Source of the DNA: Papaver somniferum
Lineage: Eukaryota > Streptophyta > Magnoliopsida > Ranunculales > Papaveraceae
Direction: 5' to 3'
Length of the DNA: 64,000 bases
Assembly: GCF_003573695.1 (NCBI RefSeq)
Contig: NC_039358.1
Coordinates: forward strand, 158,152,920-158,216,919
The position numbers and the translations under genes are program-made. This document shows positions 35,168 to 46,897 of the stretch, in pieces. The notes below the pieces were generated by a model that made no database searches, was not told the DNA's origin, and saw only the letters and a program-made list of their open reading frames with translations. The number at the start of each line of letters is the position of its first letter. Positions within the stretch are counted from its first letter, which is position 1.

Positions 35168-35198
35168 GCCCGATGCTTAGCACGGGCACAAAATCTAG
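35168..35198 (+). mobile_element. Helitron-like 3' terminus (plus strand)
   Basis: Stem GCCCG-(A)-TGC / GCACGGGC with TTA loop and one bulged A (35168-35187), then ACAAAAT and CTAG ending at 35198 before a T. Same family look as the terminus at 24089-24118 in the opposite orientation. Confidence 0.55.
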
Positions 35199-35319
35199 TG
35201 GTACCTTAAAACTGGAAGGTTCCGGTAACAACCGTAAGTATTAACTTCTGACAGTGAAAAAGAGGAATCAAAAGCTATTTTTCTAAATAAAAAATCGTTT
35301 ACACCATGACGTTTTGATG

Positions 35320-35573
35320 TGTTAGGAAAACATATGCTAATCTGTGTGAATTGTACGTGTGCTTTTCAAAATCATGTATAGTGTGTGTGTCAGCTGCAGG
35401 TAACAGTTTGTGTTTGGGTAAGTAACCTGCTGTGCCAGTCATTAATTTCATGTGGTTTAAATTGTCAACATTTGAGTCTGTGTCTGTAATGAAAAACAAA
35501 TGATCTGAAATTAAATTGTAAGAAACCAGAGAAGATTGTCTAACGACACTCTATCTTCTAACATGGTATCAAA
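35320..35573 (+). repeat. Left LTR of the copia remnant
   Basis: 254 bp, followed directly by the TGGTATCA primer-binding site. It shares blocks such as GTGTGCTTTTCAAAATCATG and TGTCTAACGACACT with the right LTR. Confidence 0.8.
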
Positions 35574-35625
35574 TACCGTTTCAACATCCTAATCTTCAAA
35601 TTAAATTTTTCCAAACTCATCTTCA

Positions 35626-36807
35626 ATGGCGAATTCTGATAAACACATCCTATTAACATCCAAACCTCCATCAAAATTGTCTGCAACTAATTACCCTCTC
35701 TGGAAATCTCAGATCGCTCCATTACTACGCAGTTACAATCTTCTTCGATTTGTCGACGGTTCCTTTCATTGTCCTATAAAGTATCTTCGACGAACATCAC
35801 TGCTGGTGCTGTTATTCTAAGTGCTCCTGATTTCATTGATACTGATCCTGAGAATGAATTTGTCTCTAATCCGGCATACAATTATGGGGTAAATCAAGAC
35901 TCTGCTCTTTTATCATGGTTATTTTTTGTTTGCACAGAAGAAATTCACTCTCGAGTTATTGATTGCACTTTTTCTCATGATATCTGGAATAGATTAGAAC
36001 AAAATTACAATTCAACTACTAAATCTCGTCTATTACAGCTTAAAACTAATTTTGATTGGCTAAAAGAAGAGTTCTGACTCGATGTTAGTCTATTTTAATA
36101 AGGCGCATTCAATTTCACATCAATTAGCTCAAATTGATAGGGTTGTTTCTGATGAAGATTTAGTAATTCATATTCAAGGTTTGCCTTCTGAGTTTAATTC
36201 CTTTAAAACCTCCATATGTACTTAACAACTCAAGAATGACAACCTTATTACTTCCTCAGAACTTCTAGGCTTATTGTTGTCTGAAGAAGCTAAAGTTACT
36301 GCTGAATCCAAACTTGATCTTACCACTGCTTCTGCTAATGTGACACAACCATAAAAACCTTCTCCCAATTCACATCAGTTTGATCACCAATATTCAGGGT
36401 CCAATGCTTATCCTCCCAATACTCATACCTACAATGCTTATCCACATCAGTCTGGTACATCCTATTATGGTAATCAATCCTGGTACAATTCTTCTCCTCC
36501 TGCCAATTATGAAAGAAATAGTAACTTTGGATTTAGAGATAATAGAAATGGTGGTAGATTCAGGGGAGGTTTTCGAGGTGGAAGAAATGGTGCCATATTT
36601 GGTCATCCAAGCAATTCCGATAATTTCTTTCCTCATTCAAGATATAATAACTATGTTGAATGTCAACTTTGTAAGAAACCTGGTCATATGGCTCATGAAT
36701 GTAGGTATAGATATGCACCTAGTGATAACTCAATGATGCAAGCTTACTATACTTCTTCTGATTCTCATGGTGATGTATTTGATAACTACTGGTATCCTGA
36801 ACTTGAG
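35626..36807 (+). pseudogene. copia gag pseudogene with zinc knuckle
   Basis: ATG at 35626 starts the gag N-terminus (LSATNYPLWKSQIAPLL). Two frameshifts (near 35775 and 36070) and two stops (near 36222 and 36351) interrupt it. The middle has the copia gag pattern IWNRLEQNYNSTTKSRLLQL and, later, SDEDLVIHIQGLPSEF. A Gly/Asn/Arg-rich linker leads to a CCHC knuckle, CQLCKKPGHMAHEC, at 36661-36702. The frame then runs into LTR sequence, marking a deletion joint at 36807. Confidence 0.8.
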
Positions 36808-37042
36808 GCTAATCTGTATAAACTTTACGTGTGCTTTTCAAAATCATGTGTAGTATGTGTATGTGTGTCAACTGCCAGGTGAAAATTTGTGTTTGGGTAG
36901 GTAACCTGCTGTGCCATTCATTAATTTCAGGTAGTTTAAATTGTCAACGTTTGAGTCTGTGTCTGTAATGAAAAACAAATGATCTAAAATTAAATTGTAA
37001 GAAACCATAGAAGATTGTCTAACGACACTATATCTTCTAACA
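36808..37042 (+). repeat. Right LTR of the copia remnant, 5' end missing
   Basis: Aligns with 35336-35573. It ends CTTCTAACA at 37042. Confidence 0.8.
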
Positions 37043-37518
37043 CGATGCCTACTACAACTACCATGAATGACATGTTTTAGTGTTTAAGTTTAAACGATAA
37101 CAAAGCCATGACCGCTAAAGAGGGTACTAGTTTATTGGAGAGGGTACAAAATTTCATATATGACAAATGCAAAGAATGTTTTGTGCTATATGAGATTTGA
37201 TATCTTCCTCGGTAAACTGGTACCCCTATTAGCAATGTAGAATAAAGTTGTTATGTTAGCTAGTTAGTTTGAGGTTTATCTCATTCATTTGAGGCTCGTC
37301 ACTAAAAGATAAAATTGAGTCATTTTGATTAAATTTAAAAACCCATTAACCACTAATTTTCGTTAATGACAAACTTACTCCTGAATAAGTATGATTAATT
37401 TGGTCGCTAATAGATATTTAATCTTGTTAACCGAGAAATCAACTAACTTTAAATTATCACCTAAATTTGAAAAAGATTTTTTTTTCGTAATAACATCAAC
37501 CAAGAATTAGTGGATGTT
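37043..37518. other. Unassigned spacer between copia remnant and CACTA element
   Basis: AT-rich; nothing recognised. Confidence 0.35.
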
Positions 37519-37705
37519 CACTAGTGGAAAATGAGGTTTTTCTGACCCACATCCTCGACCCTCAATGGCGGTCAATTGACCATGGACAGGTCAAGACGGT
37601 CCAAGATTTAATAAAAATTTGGAAAGCATTAATATTGGTCGTTTAATAAAAAATTTAATTACCATTTTATCCTGACTCGCGGACCCTTTCTTTGACCGGT
37701 ATTAT

Positions 37706-38218
37706 ATGTGGTTCAATTTTCTAAGAAGGCATTCTCCCATCACCCTTATCTCTTCATCTCTCTACCATTTCTTTTCTCTCTCTCTCGGAACCACCAGAAG
37801 AAGAAAAAACTATTTTATTCTGATGAGATACCAGAACGAATCGACCTTCTTGAACCTAAAGATCGACATGATTTCTATCAGATATGATAAATCTAAGATT
37901 GATAAATCAAACAACCTTCATCTATCTATCTATCTTCACTTTTTATCTGTCTCTCGAAATATTTTTTTGTTGTTGCTGCTGCTATACTTCTACTTGAAAC
38001 AAAAATTCATTCACAAGAGACCCAGATCCCCTTTTCTTCAAATCAGAAAACCCTATTTTTGTTTATTATCATTACAATCAGAAACCTTAATTTTCTCTCT
38101 GGAATATTAGAAGGTATAAACCTAATTTTTCCAGTTTCGTACTTGTCACTATTATGATTCCATAGTTATTCTATGAATTTTTATCTCTAATATCAAATTA
38201 TACTTTGTTTTTTTGCAG
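37706..38218 (+). other. Leader-like segment inside the CACTA element
   Basis: A pyrimidine-rich stretch with TCTCTCTC and CTATCTATCTAT words, then TTTTTTGCAG at 38210-38219. It reads like a plant 5' leader ending in a splice acceptor. A 134-codon frame here looks accidental. Confidence 0.25.
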
Positions 38219-39149
38219 ATTTTTTAACATGTTAAACGAATGAAGATGTTCCTTACAAGGTGAGAAAAAGAAACCCTTTAATTTTCAAATCTCGGGCTTT
38301 TAATTTTGTTTCTTTTCTACACATTTTGATTTTTTGGGGATTTCTCTTTGTGCGTTGGACATAGGTGTGAATACTTTCTTACCTGAAGTATGAGAAGTTT
38401 AAGCTTTATTATTTCAGTATGAAAGTCTATGGTATGAGTGAATGATTTCAGTGGTTCAGTTTTGACTATCTGATTGAATGAGTTTTCATTTTTGAATTAT
38501 ATTGTTTTTGATAGACTTAATTTACCTTTTGAATGAAAACTGAAAATTGTTATTGATCTGTATTTGAAGGCTTAATGTTGGGTTTGATTTGGCTAAGTTA
38601 GTCCCTAGTACTTCTTTTGATGAAGACGAAGTTGATTCTCGGATGGCTTATGACACACATGGGATCGTCAGGTGTGTAATAGATATGTTTCAGTAACCAT
38701 TTTTCAAGCACCATATTGTTTTGATTCCAGCATGAAAGGATCTCTAATAAGGAAAGAAACTGAAAGTTGTTGTCGGATTAATTTCAGGAGATGTTAGATT
38801 CACATGAAGTTCTCATATCTTCTTGTGTATTATGACATTCTAATGATGCAGGAATTGGGTGTATTATGAAGAATGGGTGAGTGAAATTTGGGGGTTTATT
38901 ATTCTTCTTTTGTAGGAAACAAAAGCATATTGACTCTGTATATATAACTAAACAACATCAACTCATGATATATAAATATCCTTGATGCATATACCTTTGT
39001 TATTTGTGATGTTTTGATTAATATTTTTGTTGGGTTTTGGTATGTTTATTAATTCTTTGTTTTTATTTTGATTTCAAAGACGTGGATGACTATTTGTGAA
39101 GGACCTTATAATTTGAGTTTTTTGATTGAAATCATTTCCGTTTCATTAA

Positions 39150-39675
39150 TGATGTCATATAGTATTTTCTACTTTGTAAAATCTCATTTGATGGGATTGT
39201 GCATGGTTGTGTTTTGCAGGTGGCAGCAGACTTAGAGATAAAGAAGTTCACATACATGGTTATAGATTTTTTCTTTTGCTTAGTGCTTTTGTATTATATT
39301 TGGGTTCATATTTTAGTTTTTTGTTCTACTAAAAGGTGGCAATGTATGGTCTTTTAGTTCTTTGCAAATTTTCCTTTATTTTTTTCATTTATTTTGTGCC
39401 ATGAATTCGTTTTGAAAGGGAAACTAAGTTAATATATGGTTTTGTAGGTTATGTCCTGTAGTTTCTACGATTTTTAAAATCTCATTTGATGGGATTTTGG
39501 ATGGTTGGATTTTGCAGGTGGCAGCTGAATTGGAGATAAATAAGTTGATATACATGGGGTATATATTCTTGCTTTTGCTTTAGTTCTTTTACATTATATT
39601 TGGGCTCATATCTTAGTTTTTCGTTCTACTAGCATATAGGTGGAAACGTATGGTCTTTTGGTTCTGCAATTTTCA
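39150..39675 (+). repeat. Tandem duplication of an exon-like block (period 298 bp)
   Basis: Two copies of ATCTCATTTGATGGGATT, TTTTGCAG and GTGGCAGC(A/T)GA-TTGGAGATAAA start their exon-like part at 39220 and 39518. Both keep the acceptor AG and encode VAA(D/E)LEI(K/N)K-like peptides. The source was not recognised. Confidence 0.55.
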
Positions 39676-40475
39676 TTTGTTGTTTTTTTTTATCTTGTGC
39701 CATGAGTTTGTTTAGAAAGAGAATCTGAGTAGTTTATTGTCTTGTAGCTGATGGAAGTTGAATACTGACTTTGAGATGAATGAGCTACCTTGCCTCCATA
39801 GAGCTGGATACATCCTCCACTGGGTAAGTGACAACTTGATTATTTATTCAAAGTGCATAGTATATATTGTCTTCGTGAATAATGGGTATAAATGCTTGTT
39901 TTTTACTTGTCTTTATGTTATTTAGGCCCATATAGTACATGTGTATGTCAAAAGTTCTATGTGTTACCATTACAAAAAGCATGTACAGTTGAAGTATAAG
40001 GTACCGACATTTGGTACATATTTGAAGTAACTAAAATATGAGATTCGTAGAAGAATGTGTGCATTGAATATTAGATTTGTTAGTGGCTGCAAAAGATTCT
40101 AAGCCGACAGAATCTTTTGACATCATTGAATATTACGGCACATAATGGAAAAAATAATTCCAAATTATTGTTCCCTCCCGGTTAGGATATGTGTACAGGA
40201 ACAAAATTGAAACAATTCCATGTGATGGACATAGAATACCAAATGACTTAGTGAAATTACATTTGTCTTGAAACCTTTGAGTTTGTACACCACAATCAGA
40301 TTAGTTAATGATTAAAAAAAAGCATTGTAATAGTTAATGGGATTTTTACTAATTGTTCAAGCCATTTTTTAGTACCAATTTGTTGGGTACATTTGCTTTA
40401 TTTTGTTTCATAAAACTTTCCTACAAGTCTATGACCATCTGGATTTAGGAACATATATGCTTCTACATGTTACAG

Positions 40476-40778
40476 GCTGAGGCGCTTGCATCACACCCAA
40501 ATTTACTGGGGATGGAGAAGGAGGGAGTTCCTTTGCAGCTTCTGCTGCAACAGCAGTGGCAGGTGCTACTGCTGTCTATGAATTTGGTGTGGATCCCAAC
40601 TTGGAACTTGAGCTTGCTCTTGCTCTTAGAGCTTCAATGGAGGAAGAGAGGGCAAGACAAGAGACTGCTGCAAGGGCAGAAGAAAAAGGAGGTGGACATG
40701 CATCAAGTTCACATGATACAACTATAACTGAAAACGATGGCAAATATGTCTCATGAAGCTAATACAGACGATTTGATG
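40476..40778 (+). pseudogene. RPN10: Captured exon of RPN10 (26S proteasome ubiquitin receptor), UIM1 region
   Basis: The block follows TTACAG and precedes GTAGGT, so it keeps exon boundaries. In the frame of 40490-40753 it reads ITP(K)FTGDGEGGSSFAA, then an Ala-rich linker, YEFGVDPNLE and LALALRASMEEERARQE. This is the linker and first ubiquitin-interacting motif of plant RPN10, including the conserved LALAL/S core that binds ubiquitin. Upstream codons are out of frame. A stop at 40754-40756 and a nearby shift separate it from the MSHEANTDDLM tail before the donor. No von Willebrand A domain and no later UIMs were found in the element. This is a transduplicated fragment, not a functional gene. 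I am confident of the family; the capture mechanism is inferred from its place inside the CACTA ends. Confidence 0.8.
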
Positions 40779-41189
40779 GTAGGTCTCATGCTTTTAATAT
40801 TTGTATCTTCTGATTTTGAATGTGAATCACATGATAGTCAAAAATGAGGATATTATAACCTTGAGGCCTACATGCTGTCATTATAGTTGGAACTACCGTG
40901 TCTTGTTATCTTTTTCGGAGTAACTTTGAGTTTAGATTCTTCAAAATCGTAGGAAACACCACAAATTCCTTTAGTTGTGTAAAAATGTCGAGGTAATTTT
41001 GGCTCTGCACCCTTTTATTGGTTTCATAAATTCGTTCTTGCGGTGCGTCTTGTTATGCCCGACACTGATTATGAAGGAGGTAATGTGCTAGATTTAGACC
41101 TGAGTTTTCTAATGTTCTATTCCACCATTTGTGATAATACTTTTTCGTTTTCAATTTTTGCTTGTAATTTTTTCTGGTGAATAATGATG

Positions 41190-41815
41190 AAATGGACTGA
41201 TTTTTCATGAAATCTTTGTGTAATTTCAGGTCGACGAACAACAAATGTTGCTTAATATTCCAACTAACTGAAGAAGGATCCAGACTCACTATATCTACTT
41301 GATGCAGGTGCTTGCTTTTAAAGATGAAAGGTACTATAAAGTTAGGGTAAAGACTATCTATTGGTATGCGTACATATGTAAGTTGTAACTTTTCATTTCT
41401 TTCACTGCATAGTTCAATTTAAAGGCGGTGGTGGTCTTGGTGGCTGTTGGTGGTTCATGCAGACCCACTACCACGAACATTCACTGCCACTGCCACCACC
41501 ATTCGAGCTCACATTTTTGGTGGTTTGATCATTTATATAGTACCAATCTAGTATTCTCGAGACTATATTCAACAAAAATATGGAATTATTTCAATAACAC
41601 TCAGATTTAGCTTACACTTACAAGACTAGATTCATCTTTAAATAGGAGCATCTTTTAAATTGTTGTGAAAACAATGGACTGCTTTTTTCTGACTTATTAT
41701 ATAATGATGAAATCAACTTATTTTTCTGAAATCATCGTGTATTTTCAGGTCCTGGAACGACAAAAGTTGCTTCATCCTCTTGCTAACTGAGAAGGTTCCA
41801 TTTTTGCTTTCATTT
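41190..41815 (+). repeat. Duplicated acceptor-plus-exon-like block (about 520 bp apart)
   Basis: TTTTTC(A)TGAAATC-TCGTGTA-TTTCAG is followed by GTC-(T/G)GGAACGACAA and TTGCTAACTGA at 41229 and again at 41749. Neither copy gives a long frame. Confidence 0.45.
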
Positions 41816-42359
41816 TTGTTTCTTTGGCTAGTAAAAACGTTAGTCCTTGTATATTTGTCGTTTCAGTTGTTGTATAAAATTGTACTCTTTTATGTTGCTG
41901 GTTTGAGTTTATGTTTAAGAAACCATGAACTTATTTGGTCTTGTATTGTTGTGAATTAAGGATTTGAATCCTCTGTGTTAGATTATGAATTTTGCAATGA
42001 ATATAATGTTTTAATGGAATGTTATTCTGAAGTTGTTAAACCAGTATAATTATTTGAGTTTCATTTTAGTTCACTCAGACTATTTCATTTCAGCCCATTC
42101 AGAACGGCTGCAGCCATCAGCCAATTCTGAATCTATTTTTTTTATATTAAAATGTATATCTACGACCGATCAAGGTCAATCCTAACACCCTGACCGTTAA
42201 AATCGGTCGTTGATAAAGGTTGTTCCGCGACCCGCAGAGCCACGTCATAGATGAAAATACGCTCAAACAGCGACCATTTCCGCGACCGTTAAAATATGTC
42301 CTTTAACTCGTATATATGACTTGCTCTCACGGTCGCGAAACTGCTATTTTCCACTAGTG

Positions 42360-43500
42360 TTCATACCCTCGTAGGTCTGAGTTGATGTTCTCTATTTATG
42401 AAAAATACCAACAATTGGTGAATATTACTTACTAAATATACCATTTGTTAGAATCGGTAGTTGTGAATGTACATATAAACCGATTGTGTTATACTTTCAT
42501 AAAAAAAGTTCATCCATAATTTTAGGAGATCAACATATTATATAAATTAGGAAATTAAAGTATTACATAAGATAATTTACTATGTGTATTCTTGAATCTA
42601 GCACATTAATACGTCGTAAATAAACCTCCGAGCACATTTGTAGAGCACCCCATATTCCTTAGCGTGCATGAACATTCTTTCCTCATTTCGTATATGTGTT
42701 AGGCTATTGAATCGCTCGATTCGAAATAAACGAATTACATGTTAGGGTGCAAACATTTAATGATGACATAGGTATAAACATGCCGAAGTACCCATTTTTT
42801 CCACTAAGAGGAGCTTATGGATGATGGTTGTTCACCATTTATCTAATTTTACAGAACTATCGAATATTCGTTTTGATTTATTCAAATCGAAAAGCTAAGT
42901 CTATCCATCTGCGGTTTTTTGGATTGCTGGTATACTCATAATAAAACTCTTTGAATCTTTTCCAAAACATAGAATAAATTTCATTCGGGCGTTTACAGAA
43001 GACGAGAATGAACGGTTTCACGAGCTGCATATCTTCTTTCTCTTCTCGTTTCATTATCCGAGCTCTATTTAAGAAGTGGATCAAGTAAGAGTGGCTAACA
43101 GTTGCAAGTTTGGGGAAAAATGTGCTTGGGAATGAGGTTGTGCTTATATGTAGATGAAGACTCGACAACAAGTTATTTTGAAATAAATTCCAGCAATTGG
43201 CTTATAACAATGTCCATATAGACTGACTTTAACCTTGAAAAATACATAAAAATTATCTGGCTACAGTCGACAGATAAAAGTATCTACGTCGAAATTTTTA
43301 CTTACCAAAATTGTTCGGTGGAATCCACATCTACTGATTATAAGCTAAAATTATAACCACTAGCCGGCTAAAATATGAAACCACGATTTGATGTAGATTG
43401 TAATCGTAAATTTACAATAGAAATACTGGAATCACAGAAAGATATTCCAAAATAGAAATCAGGCTTTAGGAATGTTTACATCGTCTGATTCTACCCTAAA
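42360..43500. other. Unassigned spacer
   Basis: AT-rich, with no gene recognised. A 97-codon minus frame (42878-43171) has no known motif and no supporting context. Confidence 0.3.
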
Positions 43501-43915
43501 AAACATCTAGAAAACATAACATTTTTACTTACAAAAAGCTTCCGACACATATTTCGAGAAATATATAATCAAGTTAAACTCAGCTCGAAATATCAAATGT
43601 GTATAATATAAAAGTCCGTATAGCTATACGACTTAGTCTCATTAGGAGATAGAATATAATATAATTATGAGTGTCAGATAAGTTTTAGTCTCCACATACC
43701 TTTTGTTGATGAAGTTCCTCCAAGCTCTCCTCAGTAGATGATCGTTTTCAATCGATGAACGCCGTGAAGTCTAAAGCTTAACTACATATTCCATCCTAAT
43801 CTGAGACATAACTATAAGTATACTATAAATCAAGACTTATAGTTTTGATCAACTAAACTTGACAAACAAGCTTGAGATAGGAACGTTTGCGAGTGCGACC
43901 GAGCAATGCTCTAAC
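43500..43915 (-). repeat. LTR fragment, copy A of a TGTTAGAGC-type LTR
   Basis: On the minus strand it starts TGTTAGAGCATTGCTCGG at 43915 and continues through ATCTCAAGCTTGTTTGTC, TTGATCAAAACTATAAGTC and ATTTCGAGCTGAG to about 43500. It is collinear with 46897-46560. It looks like a Ty1/copia LTR of the SIRE/Maximus type, from memory. Confidence 0.5.
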
Positions 43916-46897
43916 AGAGACAGAATCTACCCTTCAAGTGATTCAGTTACAATCACCCTCCTTACGTCTTTTAAACCTCACAAGGTTCTAGACACTTGAT
44001 TCCCTTAGATGACGTCCTTTATGACCTAAGAGTTGCTTCAGTCGAAGTGAAGACTTTTGATACCAATCCATCTCTAACAGATAAGGCTATTTGATTTACG
44101 TTTAGATCAAAGATCAAGGTGTGGAAATCTATTTGCAATAAAAATCTAGCAAACCTCACAAATACGGAACTTACGACTCCCGAAGAGCAGCCTAGATTAT
44201 TAATCACCTCTCAAGAACAATCGTCGAAAGATCAACTAAAATCAGTCTTTAGATATCTATCTTAAGGAATCACAAAGTCTGAGACGAAAAAAACTTTGTG
44301 ATTACATCTATCTTGCCTGAAAGAGATTACAAAATTCTCGATAGCAGAAAGCAAGATCAGGATTCACGAACTATCAAGGTAAAGATAGTCGTACCTAGCT
44401 TCGCGAATCCCCAAGCGAAGTCTTTTTTGTCGTAGACCCAAAAGGTCAATAGAGGCGACTGTAGAATCAGCTAGGACACAAAGTGTCAGGGATTGATTTT
44501 CCCAGTTGACAGAGATGCTCTACTTTTAAGACTTCAGGTTGAGCATGAAGTGTTTAAAAGAGTTTTAACAATGCTAAACATATTAAAATAATAAGTCTTT
44601 GAGCATCTGCTAAACATTATCAGGACAGTTGGTATAAAGGATCGCCAACCGTAGGGCTTGTTCAAGAATCAGGTTGCTTCGGTTCGTGAACCAAGTTAGC
44701 CAACCCTACTAGACTTCGGAAATCAGTTGATTACAGTTCGTAAACTGGATTCACCAGCTGCTAGAAAATTAATCCAACATATAAAATTCAGTTCACCACG
44801 GTTTGCCAACCAGGTTCGTGACCTGTTCCCAACTGAAGTTGTGGTTTGCGAACTGGCTCGCCAACCTTCCTGTATTTTTGAATATAATATATCTATGGTT
44901 TGCAAACTAAGTTCTCCAACCTACCCTGATTAGAAATTCAGTAAGTTCATATTTCTCTCTTTTGATGTTTTAAACATTCCCAAGACATATAATCATTTTC
45001 ATGGGCAATTTTAAATTCATGGGGTATTTTGCGTTACCTTCCCTGGCAAGATCGCTAATTTGCGTTACCTACTCTATAGAGATTAAATTAGCAAAACCTT
45101 ATTTTGTTACATATTCCGTCCAAGGCCAGTTATCCGAGTCACCAGCTGTATACAGGTGATAGAAAAAAAAAATTGGTCAACTTCCCAAAATATCCTCACC
45201 TTCCCCGGTTCATAAACCCAAAACAAACAACATCCGATCATATAACCGCCGCTCTGAAAGCTCACGGTTTCATATTCACTTCGAAATTCATCGAATCCAA
45301 AACCAAAATCATATCCATCACCGTGTTTGGTTTTAAAAATTCTCCTCATTTGATCTCCAATTACATAACCCTTTGCTAGTTCCAACACCAATCAACATAA
45401 CTCTATGCCAGAAAAACCTAATGTTAACAGAGGAGAAAGAAAGCTTGACACAACTAAGAAACGTGGGATTGTACTTAGTTTTAGGTGATGGATATTGAAA
45501 TCAATCACAACTGCAATAATAAATAGGTGAATGGGAAAAGAAAGAGTAGAGGTGATTCGATTTGTTCACTGATTGGAAAAATAAAATTTCGAACCTTAGG
45601 TTTTTGGGGGGCAATATTTGAAATTGAAGATGAAGAAATCAAATTGAAAAAAAAAATCCAATCTTACTGCTTGAAAATTATGACCTCCAAACACCACCTC
45701 AGCGATTAATATGCTCCTTTTCCACCTTATCTTCCTCTTGTTCTTCATAAGCAACGACATTGATGTATTCTGGAAATTTTCGGCCTTCTTCGAATTTTCA
45801 GAAAAAATCCAAATTCTAGGGTTCCCCAAAATTTCTATTTCAAAAAACAATAATTTAATATCTATTCAAATTAATAATGAAGATTAAGTTAATTAATATG
45901 AAGTGGGGAGAAAAATTGTGTTGGGGGATTTGAATTTAATACAAGCTTGAAGAAGATTTGGGTTTTATTTTGAAGCAATTGAAAATAGGGAAGAAGAGAT
46001 AGATTGTCGATTGATTGGAGATGATAGGGGTGTTGTTGCTACTGTTATTAGTTCTTAATAAATTGAAGGTATCTCGTTGCCATTAAATTGATGATGATGG
46101 ACACAAGAACATGGTGTTGTTTGTCATTGCTGATGATGATAGATGATTAGGAATTAGGCATGTTTGAGAGCCTGAGAATAAGGAAACAAGGACGAGATGG
46201 AACTTGGGTATGAACCAGTTGGTTGAATCCATGAACAAATGGGGAAGAAAAGAACTTGATGTTGTCGCTGAAAATGACTCTGTTCTTGCCGTTCTAGCCA
46301 TGAAAAATTGGTATATATTTATTTGTTGGAGGGTATTTTAGGTAAGAAATGTGACACGTATTTGTTTTTTCCATGTGTGTATAATTAGTGACTCAGCTAA
46401 CTAGGAACTGGATGAAATATGTAACAAAAAAAGGTTTTGCTAATTTAATCTATGTAGGGGAGGTAATGTAAATTAACGATCTTGTCAGGGGAGGTAACAC
46501 AAATTACCCCTCAATTCGTAGAACTAATATTGTTAAGAACCTTTGAACATCCAATCTCTAAATCATATTTCGATATTTTTCACAAGAGAAGCTTGACTCG
46601 AAACATCTTCTTTGTTGATATACTATAAGTCATACGACATAGTCTCATTAGATAGAATGATGGTATAATGAGTAAAATAGAATGGTTCAATCTTCCCATG
46701 CCTGATACAGAAGTTCTCCAGAATATCTTCGTCGATCTTTAGTCTTCAAGGGTGATCTCTGATACTCAACTACGATTCTAACTTATCCGAAACTTGACTT
46801 AGTAGATTAGAAATCAAGATATAGTTTTGATCACCTAACAATGACAACAAGCTTGAGATAGCAAAACTTGTGGGTTCAACCGAGCAACGCTCTAACA
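43916..46897 (-). mobile_element. LTR-element sequence, copy B, interrupted by a Mutator-like element
   Basis: On the minus strand it starts TGTTAGAGCGTTGCTCGG at 46897. It resumes below the 45021-46510 insertion and runs to 43916, where copy A begins. The GAACTGG/CGAACC words repeated at 44640-44910 and the blocks shared with 2265-2550 mark it as the same family as the left end of the window. No pol remains. Confidence 0.5.
45021..46510. mobile_element. Mutator-like element (MULE), non-autonomous
   Basis: About 125-bp terminal inverted repeats (45021-45145 and the complement of 46386-46510) start GGGGTA(T/A)TTTG(C/T)GTTACCT and share CAAGATCG, ATTAAATTAGCAAAACC and TTTTGTTACATATT. The flanks TAAATTCAT (45012-45020) and TCAATTCGT (46511-46519) match at 7 of 9 positions, fitting the 9-bp duplication of Mutator-type elements. 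No MURA/FAR1-type transposase is present. Opposing ~95-codon frames at 45104-45391 are shadows of one another and unrecognised. It could be a Pack-MULE, but no host gene was identified in it. Confidence 0.75.

Larger units (their letters stand above)
35320..37042 (+). mobile_element. Ty1/copia remnant with gag only
   Basis: The left LTR is 35320-35573 (TGTTAGG...CTAACA) and the right LTR 36808-37042, lacking its first ~16 bp. Flanks TGATG (35315-35319) and CGATG (37043-37047) fit a target duplication with one change. TGGTATCA at 35574 is the initiator-tRNA-Met primer site typical of copia elements. The body holds only gag; protease, integrase, RT and RNase H are deleted, and gag is fused directly to the right LTR. 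Confidence 0.8.
37519..42359. mobile_element. Non-autonomous CACTA-like DNA transposon with captured host sequence
   Basis: Both ends carry the same 14-bp inverted repeat, CACTAGTGGAAAAT (37519-37532 and the complement of 42346-42359), with the CACTA...TAGTG termini of the superfamily. Subterminal copies of a GACCG / CGCGACCG word cluster within ~200 bp of the right end (42160-42335), and GGTC words near the left end, as is usual for CACTA elements. A 3-bp target duplication is not clean: GTT is on the left, TTC on the right unless one G is shared. No transposase was found. The 4.8-kb body has splice-acceptor-like sites, internal duplications and an RPN10-derived exon. Confidence 0.65.

Noticed and set aside
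37516..42362. Exact 3-bp target duplication for the CACTA element
   Set aside because: The left flank is GTT and the right flank TTC; a match needs a shared or lost base, so I do not claim it.
45104..45391. Opposing ~95-codon frames in the MULE, considered as a captured gene
   Set aside because: The frames overlap on both strands, have no recognised motif, and no splice structure is evident.
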